A stretch of 64,000 nucleotides of DNA from Saccharothrix longispora (GCF_030852425.1 NZ_NSDM01000010.1:124001-188000), one strand, 5' to 3'. Positions 17,302-25,420 are shown, counted from the first letter of the stretch. The notes: generated from the sequence alone by a model not told the origin. Translations and numbers: made by a program.

Positions 17302-17814
17302 TCAGCGCAGGAACCCGCGGTCTTCCCAGTCGTCGTCGGTCGCGTCGGTGCGGTTCGGTCGTGGTGGCGGCGGCGCGGCGTCGTCCTCGACCTGGCCGAT
17401 CCGCATCTCCCGCGTCACCTCGCGGTCGGCGGCCGGCTCCGGGGCGGGGTCGGGGAAGCGCCGTTCGTACTGGGCGACGATGTCGCGCGCGGGCTGGTCC
17501 TCCGCGGGGACGGTCTCGGCCACCAGGACCTGCACGCGCTGCCGCAGCGCCGCCTGGGCGGCGCGCATCACCGACATGATCCCGGCCGACAGCGCGGTCG
17601 GTTCGAGGGCGCGGGAGCGCTCGGACAGGGTGATCGCGGTGGGGACGCCGTTGCTGTCCACCGTGACCCGGATCGAGCCGTCCGGGGACGCGGCGCTCGC
17701 GGTGGTCGCGTCCATCCGCTCCTGGAGCCGCGCGTAGCTCCGCGCGCGCTGCTCCAGGCCGGCGGCCCACTTGTCCAGGTCGTCGGCGGCCTTCAGCGGG
17801 TCGGGGTTGATCAC
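17302..17814 (-). CDS. YbaB/EbfC-family DNA-binding protein
   Basis: A 170-residue protein whose first 100 residues match the YbaB/EbfC nucleoid-protein fold (helix, SPDGSIRVTVDSNGVPTAITLS strands, helix). The acidic, proline-rich C-terminal 60 residues are an extension. YbaB-like genes are commonly found at the head of actinobacterial ESX-substrate operons, where their job is unclear. The ATG overlaps the upstream membrane-protein stop by four bases. Confidence 0.75.
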   Translation of the reverse strand: MINPDPLKAADDLDKWAAGLEQRARSYARLQERMDATTASAASPDGSIRVTVDSNGVPTAITLSERSRALEPTALSAGIMSVMRAAQAALRQRVQVLVAETVPAEDQPARDIVAQYERRFPDPAPEPAADREVTREMRIGQVEDDAAPPPPRPNRTDATDDDWEDRGFLR

Positions 17815-18686
17815 GGGATTCCTCTCGGCGTGTTCGCGGGTCCTCCGGGCGGGCGGCCCGCCCAGCGGTGTCGTCGGGTCAGCAGGAGGTCACGGACGAG
17901 GTGACCGTCGTGCACCGGCACCATCCAGTCGCCCCGGGCGGTGCGCAGCAGCACCGCGGGCCCGGCCGGGGCGTGCAGCACGCTGCCGTCGGGCAGGGTC
18001 AGCCAGATCCGCGGCGGGGTCTGGTGCGGCAGGTCGACCACGACCACGTCCCGCACGTCGCCCCACGGCACGCCGTGCTCGGCGGCGGGCCCCGCGCCGC
18101 GGCCGCGGTGCAGCCGCGCGGACCAGGTGACCCGGTCGGTTCCGAGCCGGAGTCGCGCCGACGCCAGGTCCGGTGTGACCAGGGCGAACCTGACCGGCAG
18201 CACCAGCGCGAACCCGGTGGCGCCCAACGCGGGCACGACCGGGGTCAGCAGGCCGCGGTGCGCCCGATGGGCCAGGGCGCAGGAGGTCCCCGCGCACACC
18301 CACACCGCGACGAACAGCAGGCCCGCCGCGGTCCGCGCCGCCCCCGAGGCCGACGAGTAGGCCCAGCCGAACGCGGGGATCGCGCCGAGCAGCAGTTGAC
18401 CACCGGCGACGAGGAACGCCGTCGGCAGCCAGGACGGCGGGTCGAGCACGTCGTGCCGCAGCCGCGCCGTCCGGACGGCGGCCGGGAGCACCGCGCCCAC
18501 CGCGGGCGCCGCCGCCCACCAGGACCCCGCGAGGACCGCCTGGACCGCGCAGCTCGCCGCCACCGTCCACGGCAGCACGACCGCCGACCAGCGCAGCAGC
18601 AGGCGCGCCCGCGTCCACCTGGCCTGGAGCAGCACGGCCACCTGCGGCGCGGCGACCCCGGGGACCACGTTGGGGATCAACGGCAC
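17811..18686 (-). CDS. Membrane protein at the head of the ESX-type operon
   Basis: A 291-residue protein with about six hydrophobic segments in its first two thirds and a soluble C-terminal domain rich in beta strands and tryptophans (WGDVRDVVVVDL, IWLTLPDGSVL), resembling bacterial PH-like domains. I do not recognise a specific family. The GTG at 18686 is used since the earlier frame encodes arginine/proline-rich residues overlapping a leader peptide. It is the first gene of the four-gene ESX-type operon and is preceded by a conserved leader element. Confidence 0.65.
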   Translation of the reverse strand: MPLIPNVVPGVAAPQVAVLLQARWTRARLLLRWSAVVLPWTVAASCAVQAVLAGSWWAAAPAVGAVLPAAVRTARLRHDVLDPPSWLPTAFLVAGGQLLLGAIPAFGWAYSSASGAARTAAGLLFVAVWVCAGTSCALAHRAHRGLLTPVVPALGATGFALVLPVRFALVTPDLASARLRLGTDRVTWSARLHRGRGAGPAAEHGVPWGDVRDVVVVDLPHQTPPRIWLTLPDGSVLHAPAGPAVLLRTARGDWMVPVHDGHLVRDLLLTRRHRWAGRPPGGPANTPRGIP

Positions 18687-18769
18687 GTCGGCACCGCCCA
18701 GCCGCGCCGAACGCGGTGGTCGACACCTTCGCCCACGACGACCGGTGGGTACGCGCGCCCGGATTCCAT
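18677..18769 (-). CDS. Short leader peptide upstream of the ESX-type operon
   Basis: A 30-codon frame starting MESGRAYPPVVVGEG with GGAGG six bases before its ATG. Its TGA falls inside the start region of the downstream membrane-protein gene, so ribosomes finishing it could re-initiate at the GTG at 18686. It begins just after the conserved leader element. It may instead be spurious. Confidence 0.35.
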   Translation of the reverse strand: MESGRAYPPVVVGEGVDHRVRRGWAVPTCR

Positions 18770-18780
18770 GAAGTGCCTCC

Positions 18781-18860
18781 GCCCACGTCGAACAGCCCAC
18801 CGCCGTCGCGAGTGGGCGTGCCGACCAGACTTCCCGGCGCTCCGCGCGTGAACATGCCGC
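18781..18860 (-). ncRNA. Candidate structured 5' leader (copy B)
   Basis: Homologous to the antiporter leader at 23197-23273. Shared blocks on the minus strand are GCGGCAT, then a 19-base identical stretch GGAGCGCCGGGAAGTCTGG, then CACGCCC. Here a hairpin GCCCAC/GUGGGC closes the element where the other copy has a nine-pair GCCCUCCGC/GCGGAGGGC, so the pairing is kept while the bases change. Probably a cis-regulatory RNA; I could not assign a known class. Confidence 0.5.
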
Positions 18861-18976
18861 ACCGGCGGTGGCCGCGCAACCGAAACGGTGGAATCGAGCC
18901 GGATCGGGAACCGGGCGGTCAGCGGGAGGGCGTCACCGCGGCGACGGCGAACCGGGTCCCCGTCCGTCGTGAGTGG

Positions 18977-19585
18977 TCACACGGGCGCGCCCCGGTCGGG
19001 GCCGGACGGCTCGTCGTCGTCCGGCCCCGCCGTCGGCTGCGACTGTCGTGGCGCGGTGACCAGCACCCGGAGAGCGGAGGCCGGCGCGGCGATCAGGACG
19101 CCGATCACGACCAGCGCGGGATCGGACACGAAGCCGATCACCGCCACCGCCAGGCCGAGTCCGATCACGGCGGTGAGCCGGCCGACCGCCGCCGGGTGGT
19201 CCGGGCGGTCGAGGGCGCGGATGCGTTCGGCGAACCCGGGGTCCTCGCTCGCCAGTTGCTCCTCGATGGCGCGGAACCGGCGTTGCTCGTGGTGGTCCAG
19301 CGTGGTGCGCTCCGCGCGGCTCGCGGTGTGGACGGTCCGGGGCGCCACCCCGGTGCCGCGCCGGTGGAGGAGTCGGGCGCGGGCTCGGTGACGCGTGCCG
19401 TGCCCGAGGACCAGCAGGGCGACGGCGAGCGCGGTGGCGACCGCGAGGTCCCACCGCCCGGTGAGGTGGTGGACCGCGATCGCCGGCAGTCCGATCGGCA
19501 CGAGCCACGACCACCGCACATCGGTTCCCTTCCGCCGACCGCGACTGCCCGCCGCCGGCTGATCAGGTGCCCCCTCCATGCTCAC
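18977..19585 (-). CDS. DUF3040 membrane protein
   Basis: A 202-residue protein with the DUF3040 signature LDHHEQRRFRAIEEQLASED in the middle, flanked by hydrophobic segments on both sides (two N-terminal, two after the motif) and a charged, disordered tail. DUF3040 proteins are small actinobacterial membrane proteins of unknown role. A GTG at 19585 and an ATG two codons later are both possible starts. The 290-bp gap to the left holds the leader element of the ESX-type operon. Confidence 0.75.
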   Translation of the reverse strand: MSMEGAPDQPAAGSRGRRKGTDVRWSWLVPIGLPAIAVHHLTGRWDLAVATALAVALLVLGHGTRHRARARLLHRRGTGVAPRTVHTASRAERTTLDHHEQRRFRAIEEQLASEDPGFAERIRALDRPDHPAAVGRLTAVIGLGLAVAVIGFVSDPALVVIGVLIAAPASALRVLVTAPRQSQPTAGPDDDEPSGPDRGAPV

Positions 19586-19655
19586 GCCCGCCGCCCGCGC
19601 GCGTAAGGGGCGGAACTGGCCGTGAACGGGCTGCTCCGTTGCCGGGTCCGGGCAA

Positions 19656-20030
19656 GCGGCCGTGGAGCAGCACTACCCGCTCGGACAACGCCTGCTCGAC
19701 GCCCCGTCGGCGGTCTCGGTGCTGCCGCCGGGCCGAGCGGCGGCGCCTGTTCGTGGGGGAGGGGTGACCCGGTACCTGCCGGAGGAGGGCTCCGGTCGGA
19801 CCTTCGACTTCCTGGCGGGCGTGGCCCCCGGCAGCAGGCTGGTGTTCACCTACGTCCGGCACGACCTCGTCGACGGCGACACCCGGCCCGACGCGCCGCG
19901 TCGGCGGTTCGTGACGAGGCGGCCCCTGTGGCGGATCGCCCTGCGCCCCGCGAGGCGGGCGCCCTGCTGCTCGGCCGCGGCCGGCGGAAGGTCGAGGACG
20001 TGGGAGCCGAGGAGTGCCGGACCCGGTCGC
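19656..20030 (+). pseudogene. Decayed copy of the SAM-dependent methyltransferase at 24.4 kb
   Basis: VEQHYPLGQRLLDAPSA and GGGVTRYLPEEGSGRTFDFLAG match VEQHLPPGQRLLDDP and EGVTQYLSEDGVRRTLDFLAG of the intact paralogue, but about 110 codons between them, including the SAM-binding core, are gone. Similarity continues through RPLWRIALRP and then, in another frame, GALLLGRGRRKVEDVGAEE. An internal deletion plus a frameshift leave no function. Confidence 0.8.
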
Positions 20031-20464
20031 CGCCGCGCCGCCCAGGACGCGGGGCCCCGGTGCACCGTCTTGGCCGACGGGTACCAGGCGTCGCCGACGG
20101 GTTCGCCCGCGAGGTTCCAGCTCCAGGACACGGTGGGGGTGATGCGCAGGTAGGTGCCCGGACCGACCGGGCCGACCCGCTCGAAGGGCTGCTCGGCGTG
20201 CCCGTACACGCGGATTCCCCGGGCGATGAACGGTTCGACCGACACGAGGTCGTCGACGACCAGCGCCACCGCGTGGTTCCCGGAGGCGACGTTGCGGAAC
20301 TTCCGGGTGCCGCGGACGGTCCCACCCCCGCCGACCCACAGGAACGTCCCGTCGAACTCGACGGCCACCGGCACGACATCCGGTTGTCCGCCCGCGCCGA
20401 GCGTGGCGAGCCGCCCGAGCGGCTGCGACCTCGGGTACGCGATCTCGTCGGGGGTGAACGCCAT
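19850..20464 (-). CDS. PPOX-class F420-dependent oxidoreductase with run-on C-terminus
   Basis: The first 140 residues are a pyridoxamine-5'-phosphate-oxidase-fold protein of the PPOX class F420 family: ARSQPLGRLATLG-like start, FLWVGGGGTVRGTRKFRNV, and TPTVSWSWNL before WYPSAKTVH where family members normally end. The frame then runs about 60 residues into the antisense of the methyltransferase remnant before stopping, so the native end was probably lost in that rearrangement. It is 53 bp after the flavin monooxygenase on the same strand. Likely reduces or detoxifies small molecules using F420 or flavin. Confidence 0.7.
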   Translation of the reverse strand: MAFTPDEIAYPRSQPLGRLATLGAGGQPDVVPVAVEFDGTFLWVGGGGTVRGTRKFRNVASGNHAVALVVDDLVSVEPFIARGIRVYGHAEQPFERVGPVGPGTYLRITPTVSWSWNLAGEPVGDAWYPSAKTVHRGPASWAARRRPGPALLGSHVLDLPPAAAEQQGARLAGRRAIRHRGRLVTNRRRGASGRVSPSTRSCRT

Positions 20465-20517
20465 CGCGCCACGCCACCCCGCTCGTCCGGACCGGCGGGG
20501 AGGTTGGTCCGGTGCGG

Positions 20518-21909
20518 TCACCGGTGGAGCAGGGCCGCCACCGCGTGCCGCAGCGCGTCCGGCTCCGGCTCGCCGCGCCAGGCCAGGTGCCCGTCGGGGC
20601 GGACCAGCAGCGCGTCGGCGTCGTGGTGCGCCCGCCGGACCTCGCCGAGCGCGTCGCGCACGGCGGCCGCGCAGGTGTCGGGCCGCGGCGCGGCGAGCGT
20701 CCAGCCGAACCCGCCCGTCGCCGCGAACCGCGCCACCCGGTCGCCGATCCTCGGCCGCCGCCCGAACGGCGAGCGCGCGTAGCTCGTGCGCAGCTGTGAC
20801 GCCCGCTCCCAGATGGCCTTCTCCGCCGGCGCGAGGGTCATCAGCGGGAACAGCACGCGGTCGCGCACCAGCCGGGAGGGGCGCGACCCGCCCAGCACGA
20901 GCCCGGTGAGGCCGCTGGTGGCGCTCAGCACCTCCTCCGCGACGGGGCGGCGTTCGGCCTGGTAGCCGTCCAGCAGTCGGTCGCCGGCGCGACCGGTGGC
21001 CACCAGCGCCAGTCGCCACGCCAGGTTCTCCGCGTCGCCCAGCCCCGTGTTCATGCCCTGCCCGCCGAACGGGCTGTGGATGTGCGCGGCGTCCCCGGCC
21101 AGCAGCACCCGGCCCCGCCGGTAGGTCTCCGCCAGCCGCCGGTGGATGCGGAACACCGACGCCCACGTCCAGTCGTCCCCGACCGGGACGTCCAGGCCGG
21201 CGTGCCGACGCGCCGCGCCGGACAGGAACTCCGGGACGGCGCCGACCGGGGTGCCCGGCGCGGGCGCCATGAACCGCCACACCCCGCCGGGCAGGGGGAA
21301 CGCGGAGAACATCTCCCCGCCGCGCACCCACACCCCGACCGCGTCGCGGGGCAGCGGCAGGTCCACCCGCACGTCGCCCAGCACGAAGCCCTCGACCAGC
21401 GGCACACCGGGGAAGCCGATGCCCGCGGCCTTGCGCACCGCGCTGTGCGCGCCGTCGCAGCCGATCACCCAGTCGGCCGCCACGCGCCCCGCGGTGGTGG
21501 ACAGCACCGCGCCGCGCTCGTCCTGGTCGAGCCCGGTGACCGCGGTGCCCCACTCCACGTGCACGCCCAGGTCGGCCAGCCGTGCCCGGAGCCCCGCTTC
21601 CACCTCGGCCTGCGAGACCAGCAGCCCGGGGCGTCGGACCAGCCGGGTGGGCCGGCCGACCCGCAGTTCGCCGGAGCGCCGCCCGCCGACGTGGAGCACC
21701 ACCCGGCGGATGCCGACCGACCGCTCGGGCAGGTCGCCCAGCGCGCCGAGCCGCTCCAGCACCTCGCTGCCGCGCGGCTGCAACCCCAGGGCGCGCGAGC
21801 TCGTCGCCGGACCCGGCGCCCCGTCCACGACCCGCACCGCCACGCCCTGCAGGCGCAGCGCGCACGCCGTCGCCAGACCCGTCGGACCCGCACCCACCAC
21901 CACGACCAT
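20518..21909 (-). CDS. FAD-dependent aromatic monooxygenase (PHBH/UbiH type)
   Basis: A 463-residue class A flavin monooxygenase. VVVGAGPTGLATACAL binds FAD at the N-terminus, a central DG motif reads IGCDGAHSAVRKAAG, and GDAAHIHSPFGGQGMNTGLGD is the second FAD motif; a thioredoxin-like C-terminal domain follows. Relatives hydroxylate polyketides or inactivate rifamycin and tetracycline-type compounds. The ATG at 21909 is ten bases from a pair of palindromic operators, so it is probably induced by its substrate. The adjacent PPOX gene is likely in the same transcript. Confidence 0.85.
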   Translation of the reverse strand: MVVVVGAGPTGLATACALRLQGVAVRVVDGAPGPATSSRALGLQPRGSEVLERLGALGDLPERSVGIRRVVLHVGGRRSGELRVGRPTRLVRRPGLLVSQAEVEAGLRARLADLGVHVEWGTAVTGLDQDERGAVLSTTAGRVAADWVIGCDGAHSAVRKAAGIGFPGVPLVEGFVLGDVRVDLPLPRDAVGVWVRGGEMFSAFPLPGGVWRFMAPAPGTPVGAVPEFLSGAARRHAGLDVPVGDDWTWASVFRIHRRLAETYRRGRVLLAGDAAHIHSPFGGQGMNTGLGDAENLAWRLALVATGRAGDRLLDGYQAERRPVAEEVLSATSGLTGLVLGGSRPSRLVRDRVLFPLMTLAPAEKAIWERASQLRTSYARSPFGRRPRIGDRVARFAATGGFGWTLAAPRPDTCAAAVRDALGEVRRAHHDADALLVRPDGHLAWRGEPEPDALRHAVAALLHR

Positions 21910-21918
21910 GCGTCGTAG

Positions 21919-21950
21919 TGTTATCCAGTAACATTTGTTAGTCAATAACA
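21919..21950. promoter_or_regulatory. Twin 15-bp operators before the monooxygenase
   Basis: TGTTATCCAGTAACA (21919-21933) and TGTTAGTCAATAACA (21936-21950) are two copies of the palindrome TGTTA-N5-TAACA with centres 17 bp apart in an AT-rich island. The architecture fits a TetR- or MarR-family repressor. No such regulator gene is adjacent. Confidence 0.8.
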
Positions 21951-21975
21951 GAATCTGTCGGCCGTTCGGACGCCG

Positions 21976-23196
21976 TCACAAGCCGCGCCGCTCGGGGGGC
22001 TCACCGGGGCGGCCGGTGGGCAGGTTGTCCGGCGGTTCCACGCTCAGGGCCTTGGCGACCGGCACGTCGGTGGAGGAGTGCAGCACGATCGACAGCGCGA
22101 TGGTGATCGCGACGAGGTCGAACACGTGCTCGCCCGCGGGTATGCCCGCCTGGATGGCCAGCAGGACGTAGACCACGGAGGCGAAGCCCTTGGGGCCGAA
22201 CCACGCCGCCGCCGTCCGCTCGCGCTTCGGCAGCGGCGTGCGGACCAGCGACAGCATCATCGCGGCGGGGCGCACCAGCAGGATGGCGATGACGGCCACG
22301 GCCCAGTCGCCGACCGTGAGGTGGGAGATGCGCTCGGGCGTGATGAGGGCGCCGAACACCAGCAGGGCGGCGAACTTGGTGACCTCCGAGAGCAGGTCGC
22401 CGAAGTGCTCGAAGTTCTCCGCCGTCACCCGGTCCAGGGTCGCCAGCGCCGACCCGGCCGCGAAGGCCGCGAGGTAGGGGTTGGCGTGGGTCAGGTGGCA
22501 GGTGGCGTAGACGATGACGCCGATGGCCAACGGCCCCAGGGCCTGCAGGCGGGGTTCCGCGGTGAGGACGCGCAGCCGCCACGCGAGGGTGATCGCGCCC
22601 GCCACGGCGACGCCGACCACGAGGCCGAGGACCAGTTCGAGCGCGATGGTGCCCAGGTGGGGCGCGTCGTGGGTCGCGGTGGCGAGGAAGATGAGCACGA
22701 AGGGCAGGGCGAGGCCGTCGTTGAGGCCGGACTCCACGTTGAGCAGGCGGCGCAGGCGCAGCGGCACGTCGGTGCGGCCGACGATGGCGGAGGCGAAGAC
22801 CGGGTCGGTGGGGGAGAGGATCGCCCCGACCAGCAGCGAGGTCGTCCAGTCCAACCCGGCCAGGTAGTGCGCGGGCACCGCGATGCCGATCATGGTCAGC
22901 GGCATGGCCAGACCGAGCGCGCGCCCGGAGAGCCGCCAGCCCTCGCGCAGCGCGGGCAGGCCGGCGCGCTGGCCGTCGGTGAACAGCACCGTGAACAGCG
23001 CGAGGTCGGCCAGCCCGGTCACGACCACGCCGTCCGACGGGATGTCCACCAGTCCGAAGCCGCCCTGCCCGATCAGGGCGCCGGCCACCAGGAACAGCAG
23101 GGCCGTGGAGAGCACGGTGCGCGCGGCCACGCCGGAGAGCGACACGCTGATCAACAACACGAGCCCGAAGGCCAGCACGAGCGCCATCAACCGCAT
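21976..23196 (-). CDS. CPA1-family Na+/H+ (cation/proton) antiporter
   Basis: A 406-residue integral membrane protein with about twelve helices. The ion-binding signature is seen in GAILSPTDPVFASAIVG and NVESGLNDGLALPFVL, typical of NhaP/CPA1 exchangers. It exports Na+ or K+ against protons and supports pH and salt homeostasis. The ATG at 23196 is chosen because the first helix starts there; upstream frame residues are proline/arginine-rich leader translated by chance. The leader contains a nine-pair hairpin that covers a GGAGGG, so translation may be riboregulated. Confidence 0.85.
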   Translation of the reverse strand: MRLMALVLAFGLVLLISVSLSGVAARTVLSTALLFLVAGALIGQGGFGLVDIPSDGVVVTGLADLALFTVLFTDGQRAGLPALREGWRLSGRALGLAMPLTMIGIAVPAHYLAGLDWTTSLLVGAILSPTDPVFASAIVGRTDVPLRLRRLLNVESGLNDGLALPFVLIFLATATHDAPHLGTIALELVLGLVVGVAVAGAITLAWRLRVLTAEPRLQALGPLAIGVIVYATCHLTHANPYLAAFAAGSALATLDRVTAENFEHFGDLLSEVTKFAALLVFGALITPERISHLTVGDWAVAVIAILLVRPAAMMLSLVRTPLPKRERTAAAWFGPKGFASVVYVLLAIQAGIPAGEHVFDLVAITIALSIVLHSSTDVPVAKALSVEPPDNLPTGRPGEPPERRGL

Positions 23197-23273
23197 CCCG
23201 TCGTCGACAAGAAGCCCTCCGCCGCGCGGAGGGCGTGCCAGACTTCCCGGCGCTCCCGGGCCGAAGATGCCGC
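23197..23273 (-). ncRNA. Candidate structured 5' leader of the antiporter (copy A)
   Basis: Homologous to the leader at 18781-18860. It shares GCGGCAT, the 19-base GGAGCGCCGGGAAGTCTGG and CACGCCC. The hairpin at 23214-23234 is a perfect nine-pair stem with a three-base loop and sequesters GGAGGG just upstream of the start. A CCCGG/CCGGG stem can form within the conserved part. Likely a cis-regulatory RNA; class unknown. Confidence 0.55.
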
Positions 23274-23308
23274 AGAACCGCTCCGGGGGCAACTCGGACA
23301 CGTTGCCG

Positions 23309-23327
23309 GTTGCCGGTTGTCGGCAAC
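23309..23327. promoter_or_regulatory. Inverted repeat in the antiporter/SDR divergent region
   Basis: GTTGCCG-N5-CGGCAAC, with a further direct copy of GTTGCCG immediately to its left (23302). It lies 160 bp before the SDR start. A TetR-type operator is possible. Confidence 0.35.
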
Positions 23328-23486
23328 GGGGACCGTGTCCGGGTGGCCGGGGACGACCGTTGTCCCGACCGGCGCCGCGCGACAGTATCCGTGCAGGTCG
23401 CCAGGGGGCGGCGCGGTACCGGGGAGGGATCGGCCGGGTGGGGCGCCACCCGCTCCCGGAACGCCTGATCGCGGAACGGAAGTGCT

Positions 23487-24398
23487 GTGGACCACTCGCG
23501 CAAGGTCGTCGTCGTCACCGGCGGCGGTTCCGGCATCGGGCTGCGTGCCGCCGGGCGACTCGCCGCGGACGGGCACAAGGTGTTCATCGTGTGCCGCGAC
23601 CGGCGGCGCGGTGAGGCCGCGTTGTCCCGGATCAACGCGGCCGCGGCGGAACCCGCGCGGCTCGTGCTCGCCGACCTGTCCGAACCCGACTCGCTCGACG
23701 CCGTGGCCTCCTCCGTGGCGGGCGAGGCCGACCACCTCGACGCGTTGGTCAACAACGCGGCGAACTTCGACCAGGCGCTGCGCGAACCCCGCCGCACCGC
23801 GGCCGGGCACGAACTGATCTGGGCCACGAACCACCTGGGGCCCTTCCGGTTGACGGCCGTGCTCAGCGGGCTGCTCGCGGCGGCACCCCGTCCGGTGGTC
23901 GTCAACGTGGCCAGCAAGGGCCTGGTCACCGCGCCCCGCGCCACCATCCGCTTCGACCACCTGGACGGCGCGGGCTGGTACACCCCGACCAGGGCCTACT
24001 ACCACTCGAAGCTGGCCCAGGTCATGTTCAGCTTCGAACTGGCGCTGCGGGCCCCCGCGAAGCTGGGCGTGGCGTGCGTCCGCGTCCCCGCGGTGCGGCT
24101 GGACGCGGATCGGCTGGCCGGCCTGCCGCGGTTGCTGCGGGTGGCGTACGCGCCCAAGAACCGCCTGGCCACCCCGCCCGAGGAGCTCGCGGCGACCTAC
24201 GCATGGATCATCCGGTCCCACACCGACGGCGGGGACGACGTGGAGGGACCGCGCGAGTCCCTCCGGGGGATCTACGTCGACGAGCGGCTGCGACCGGTGA
24301 AGGCCCCGGCGCACGCGTACGACGCGGCGGCCCGCGCCCGCCTGTGGTCGGTCACGCAGGACGCCGCGGGCGATCCCCGGTGGGCGTGGGGTGGCTGA
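23487..24398 (+). CDS. Short-chain dehydrogenase/reductase (retinol-dehydrogenase-like)
   Basis: A 303-residue SDR. The cofactor motif is TGGGSGIG, NNAAN-type NNAANF follows, and the catalytic pair is YYHSK. The Arg in FIVCRDRRRG suggests NADP(H). The length and C-terminus resemble the retinol-dehydrogenase-like SDRs. It is followed after 24 bp by a SAM-dependent methyltransferase on the same strand, so the two probably form an operon that modifies a small molecule. GTG start. Confidence 0.82.
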   Translation: MDHSRKVVVVTGGGSGIGLRAAGRLAADGHKVFIVCRDRRRGEAALSRINAAAAEPARLVLADLSEPDSLDAVASSVAGEADHLDALVNNAANFDQALREPRRTAAGHELIWATNHLGPFRLTAVLSGLLAAAPRPVVVNVASKGLVTAPRATIRFDHLDGAGWYTPTRAYYHSKLAQVMFSFELALRAPAKLGVACVRVPAVRLDADRLAGLPRLLRVAYAPKNRLATPPEELAATYAWIIRSHTDGGDDVEGPRESLRGIYVDERLRPVKAPAHAYDAAARARLWSVTQDAAGDPRWAWGG

Positions 24399-24422
24399 AC
24401 CGACGTGCGAGGAGCACCCGAC

Positions 24423-25280
24423 GTGGTGAACAGGGCCGCGGGGACCGCGGTCGGCCCCATGGTGATCGCGGCGGTGGAACAGCACCTGCCGCCGGGGCAG
24501 CGACTGCTCGACGACCCGCTGGCGGCGGCCGTGCTGCCGGCCACGTCCAGGTGGGTGGTGGAGCTGTCCCGCGGGCCGCGGGTGCGCGACTGGCTGTTCC
24601 GCGCCTCGGAGCGCGCCGCGCCCGGGATCTGGGGCGGTATCGCCTGCCGCAAGCGCTACGTCGACGACCGGTTCTCGTCGGCGCTGGAGGACGGCGTCGA
24701 CCGCGTCGTCGTCCTCGGCGCGGGCCTGGACACCAGGGCGCGCCGGTTGACGACCCCGAACGGCCTGCGGGTGTTCGAGGTCGACCTCCCCGTCAACGTC
24801 GCACGCCAACGAGCGCGCCTGGGCGTGCCCGGGCACATCACCCCAGTGCCGATCGACTTCGAGCGCGAGGACCTGTCCACCGTGCTGGCCGCGCACGGCT
24901 ACCGGCACGACCGGCGGTGCCTGTTCGTGTGGGAGGGCGTCACCCAGTACCTGAGCGAGGACGGGGTCCGCCGCACCCTCGACTTCCTGGCCGGTGCGGC
25001 GGCGGGCAGCCGGCTGGTGTTCACCCACGTGCTCCGCGACTTCCTCGACGGCACCGACCTGCACGGCGCGCAGGCGCTGCACCGGCGTTTCGCCACCGGG
25101 CGACCGCTGTGGCGCTTCGGTCTGCACCCGCACCGGGTGGGTGACTTCCTGGGCGCGTACGGCTGGCGGGAGGTGGAGCAGGTCGGGGCCGACGAGCTCG
25201 ACGCGCGCTACGTCCGCGCGACGGGCCGCGCGGTGCCGATCTCGCCGCTGGAGCGCACCGTCCTGGCGGACAAGCCCTGA
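24423..25280 (+). CDS. SAM-dependent methyltransferase (TIGR00027 family)
   Basis: A 285-residue class I methyltransferase of the TIGR00027/leucine-carboxyl-methyltransferase-like family. VVLGAGLDTRARRL is the SAM loop, and FEVDLPVNVARQRA and FVWEGVTQYLSEDGV are family hallmarks. GGAG precedes the GTG at 24423 by eight bases. It probably methylates a small acid or natural product with the SDR upstream. A heavily deleted copy sits 4.7 kb upstream. Confidence 0.83.
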   Translation: MVNRAAGTAVGPMVIAAVEQHLPPGQRLLDDPLAAAVLPATSRWVVELSRGPRVRDWLFRASERAAPGIWGGIACRKRYVDDRFSSALEDGVDRVVVLGAGLDTRARRLTTPNGLRVFEVDLPVNVARQRARLGVPGHITPVPIDFEREDLSTVLAAHGYRHDRRCLFVWEGVTQYLSEDGVRRTLDFLAGAAAGSRLVFTHVLRDFLDGTDLHGAQALHRRFATGRPLWRFGLHPHRVGDFLGAYGWREVEQVGADELDARYVRATGRAVPISPLERTVLADKP

Positions 25281-25310
25281 CGACCCCGACGTGACGACGG
25301 GTCGTGGCGG

Positions 25311-25353
25311 CGCAAGCCGATCGTCAGGTTCGCCCGGCCGTTCCGGTGGGAAA
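25311..25353 (+). promoter_or_regulatory. Direct-repeat box and SigB-like promoter of the RsbW-like gene
   Basis: CGCAAGCCGAT/CGTCAGGTT is one copy of the 11-bp direct-repeat box found nine times in this island. The second half overlaps GGTT (25327-25330), and GGGAAA (25348) follows after 17 bases. Confidence 0.5.
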
Positions 25354-25420
25354 CTCGGGGCGTGCTCCGACATCCCGCGGTCGTGCGCCCCTCCCGCCCC
25401 GGAGTGGCCGGGGGCCGGCG

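Noticed and set aside
16044-18686. A complete type VII secretion system
   Set aside because: No FtsK-like EccC, EccB, EccD or mycosin genes are present; only substrate-type genes.
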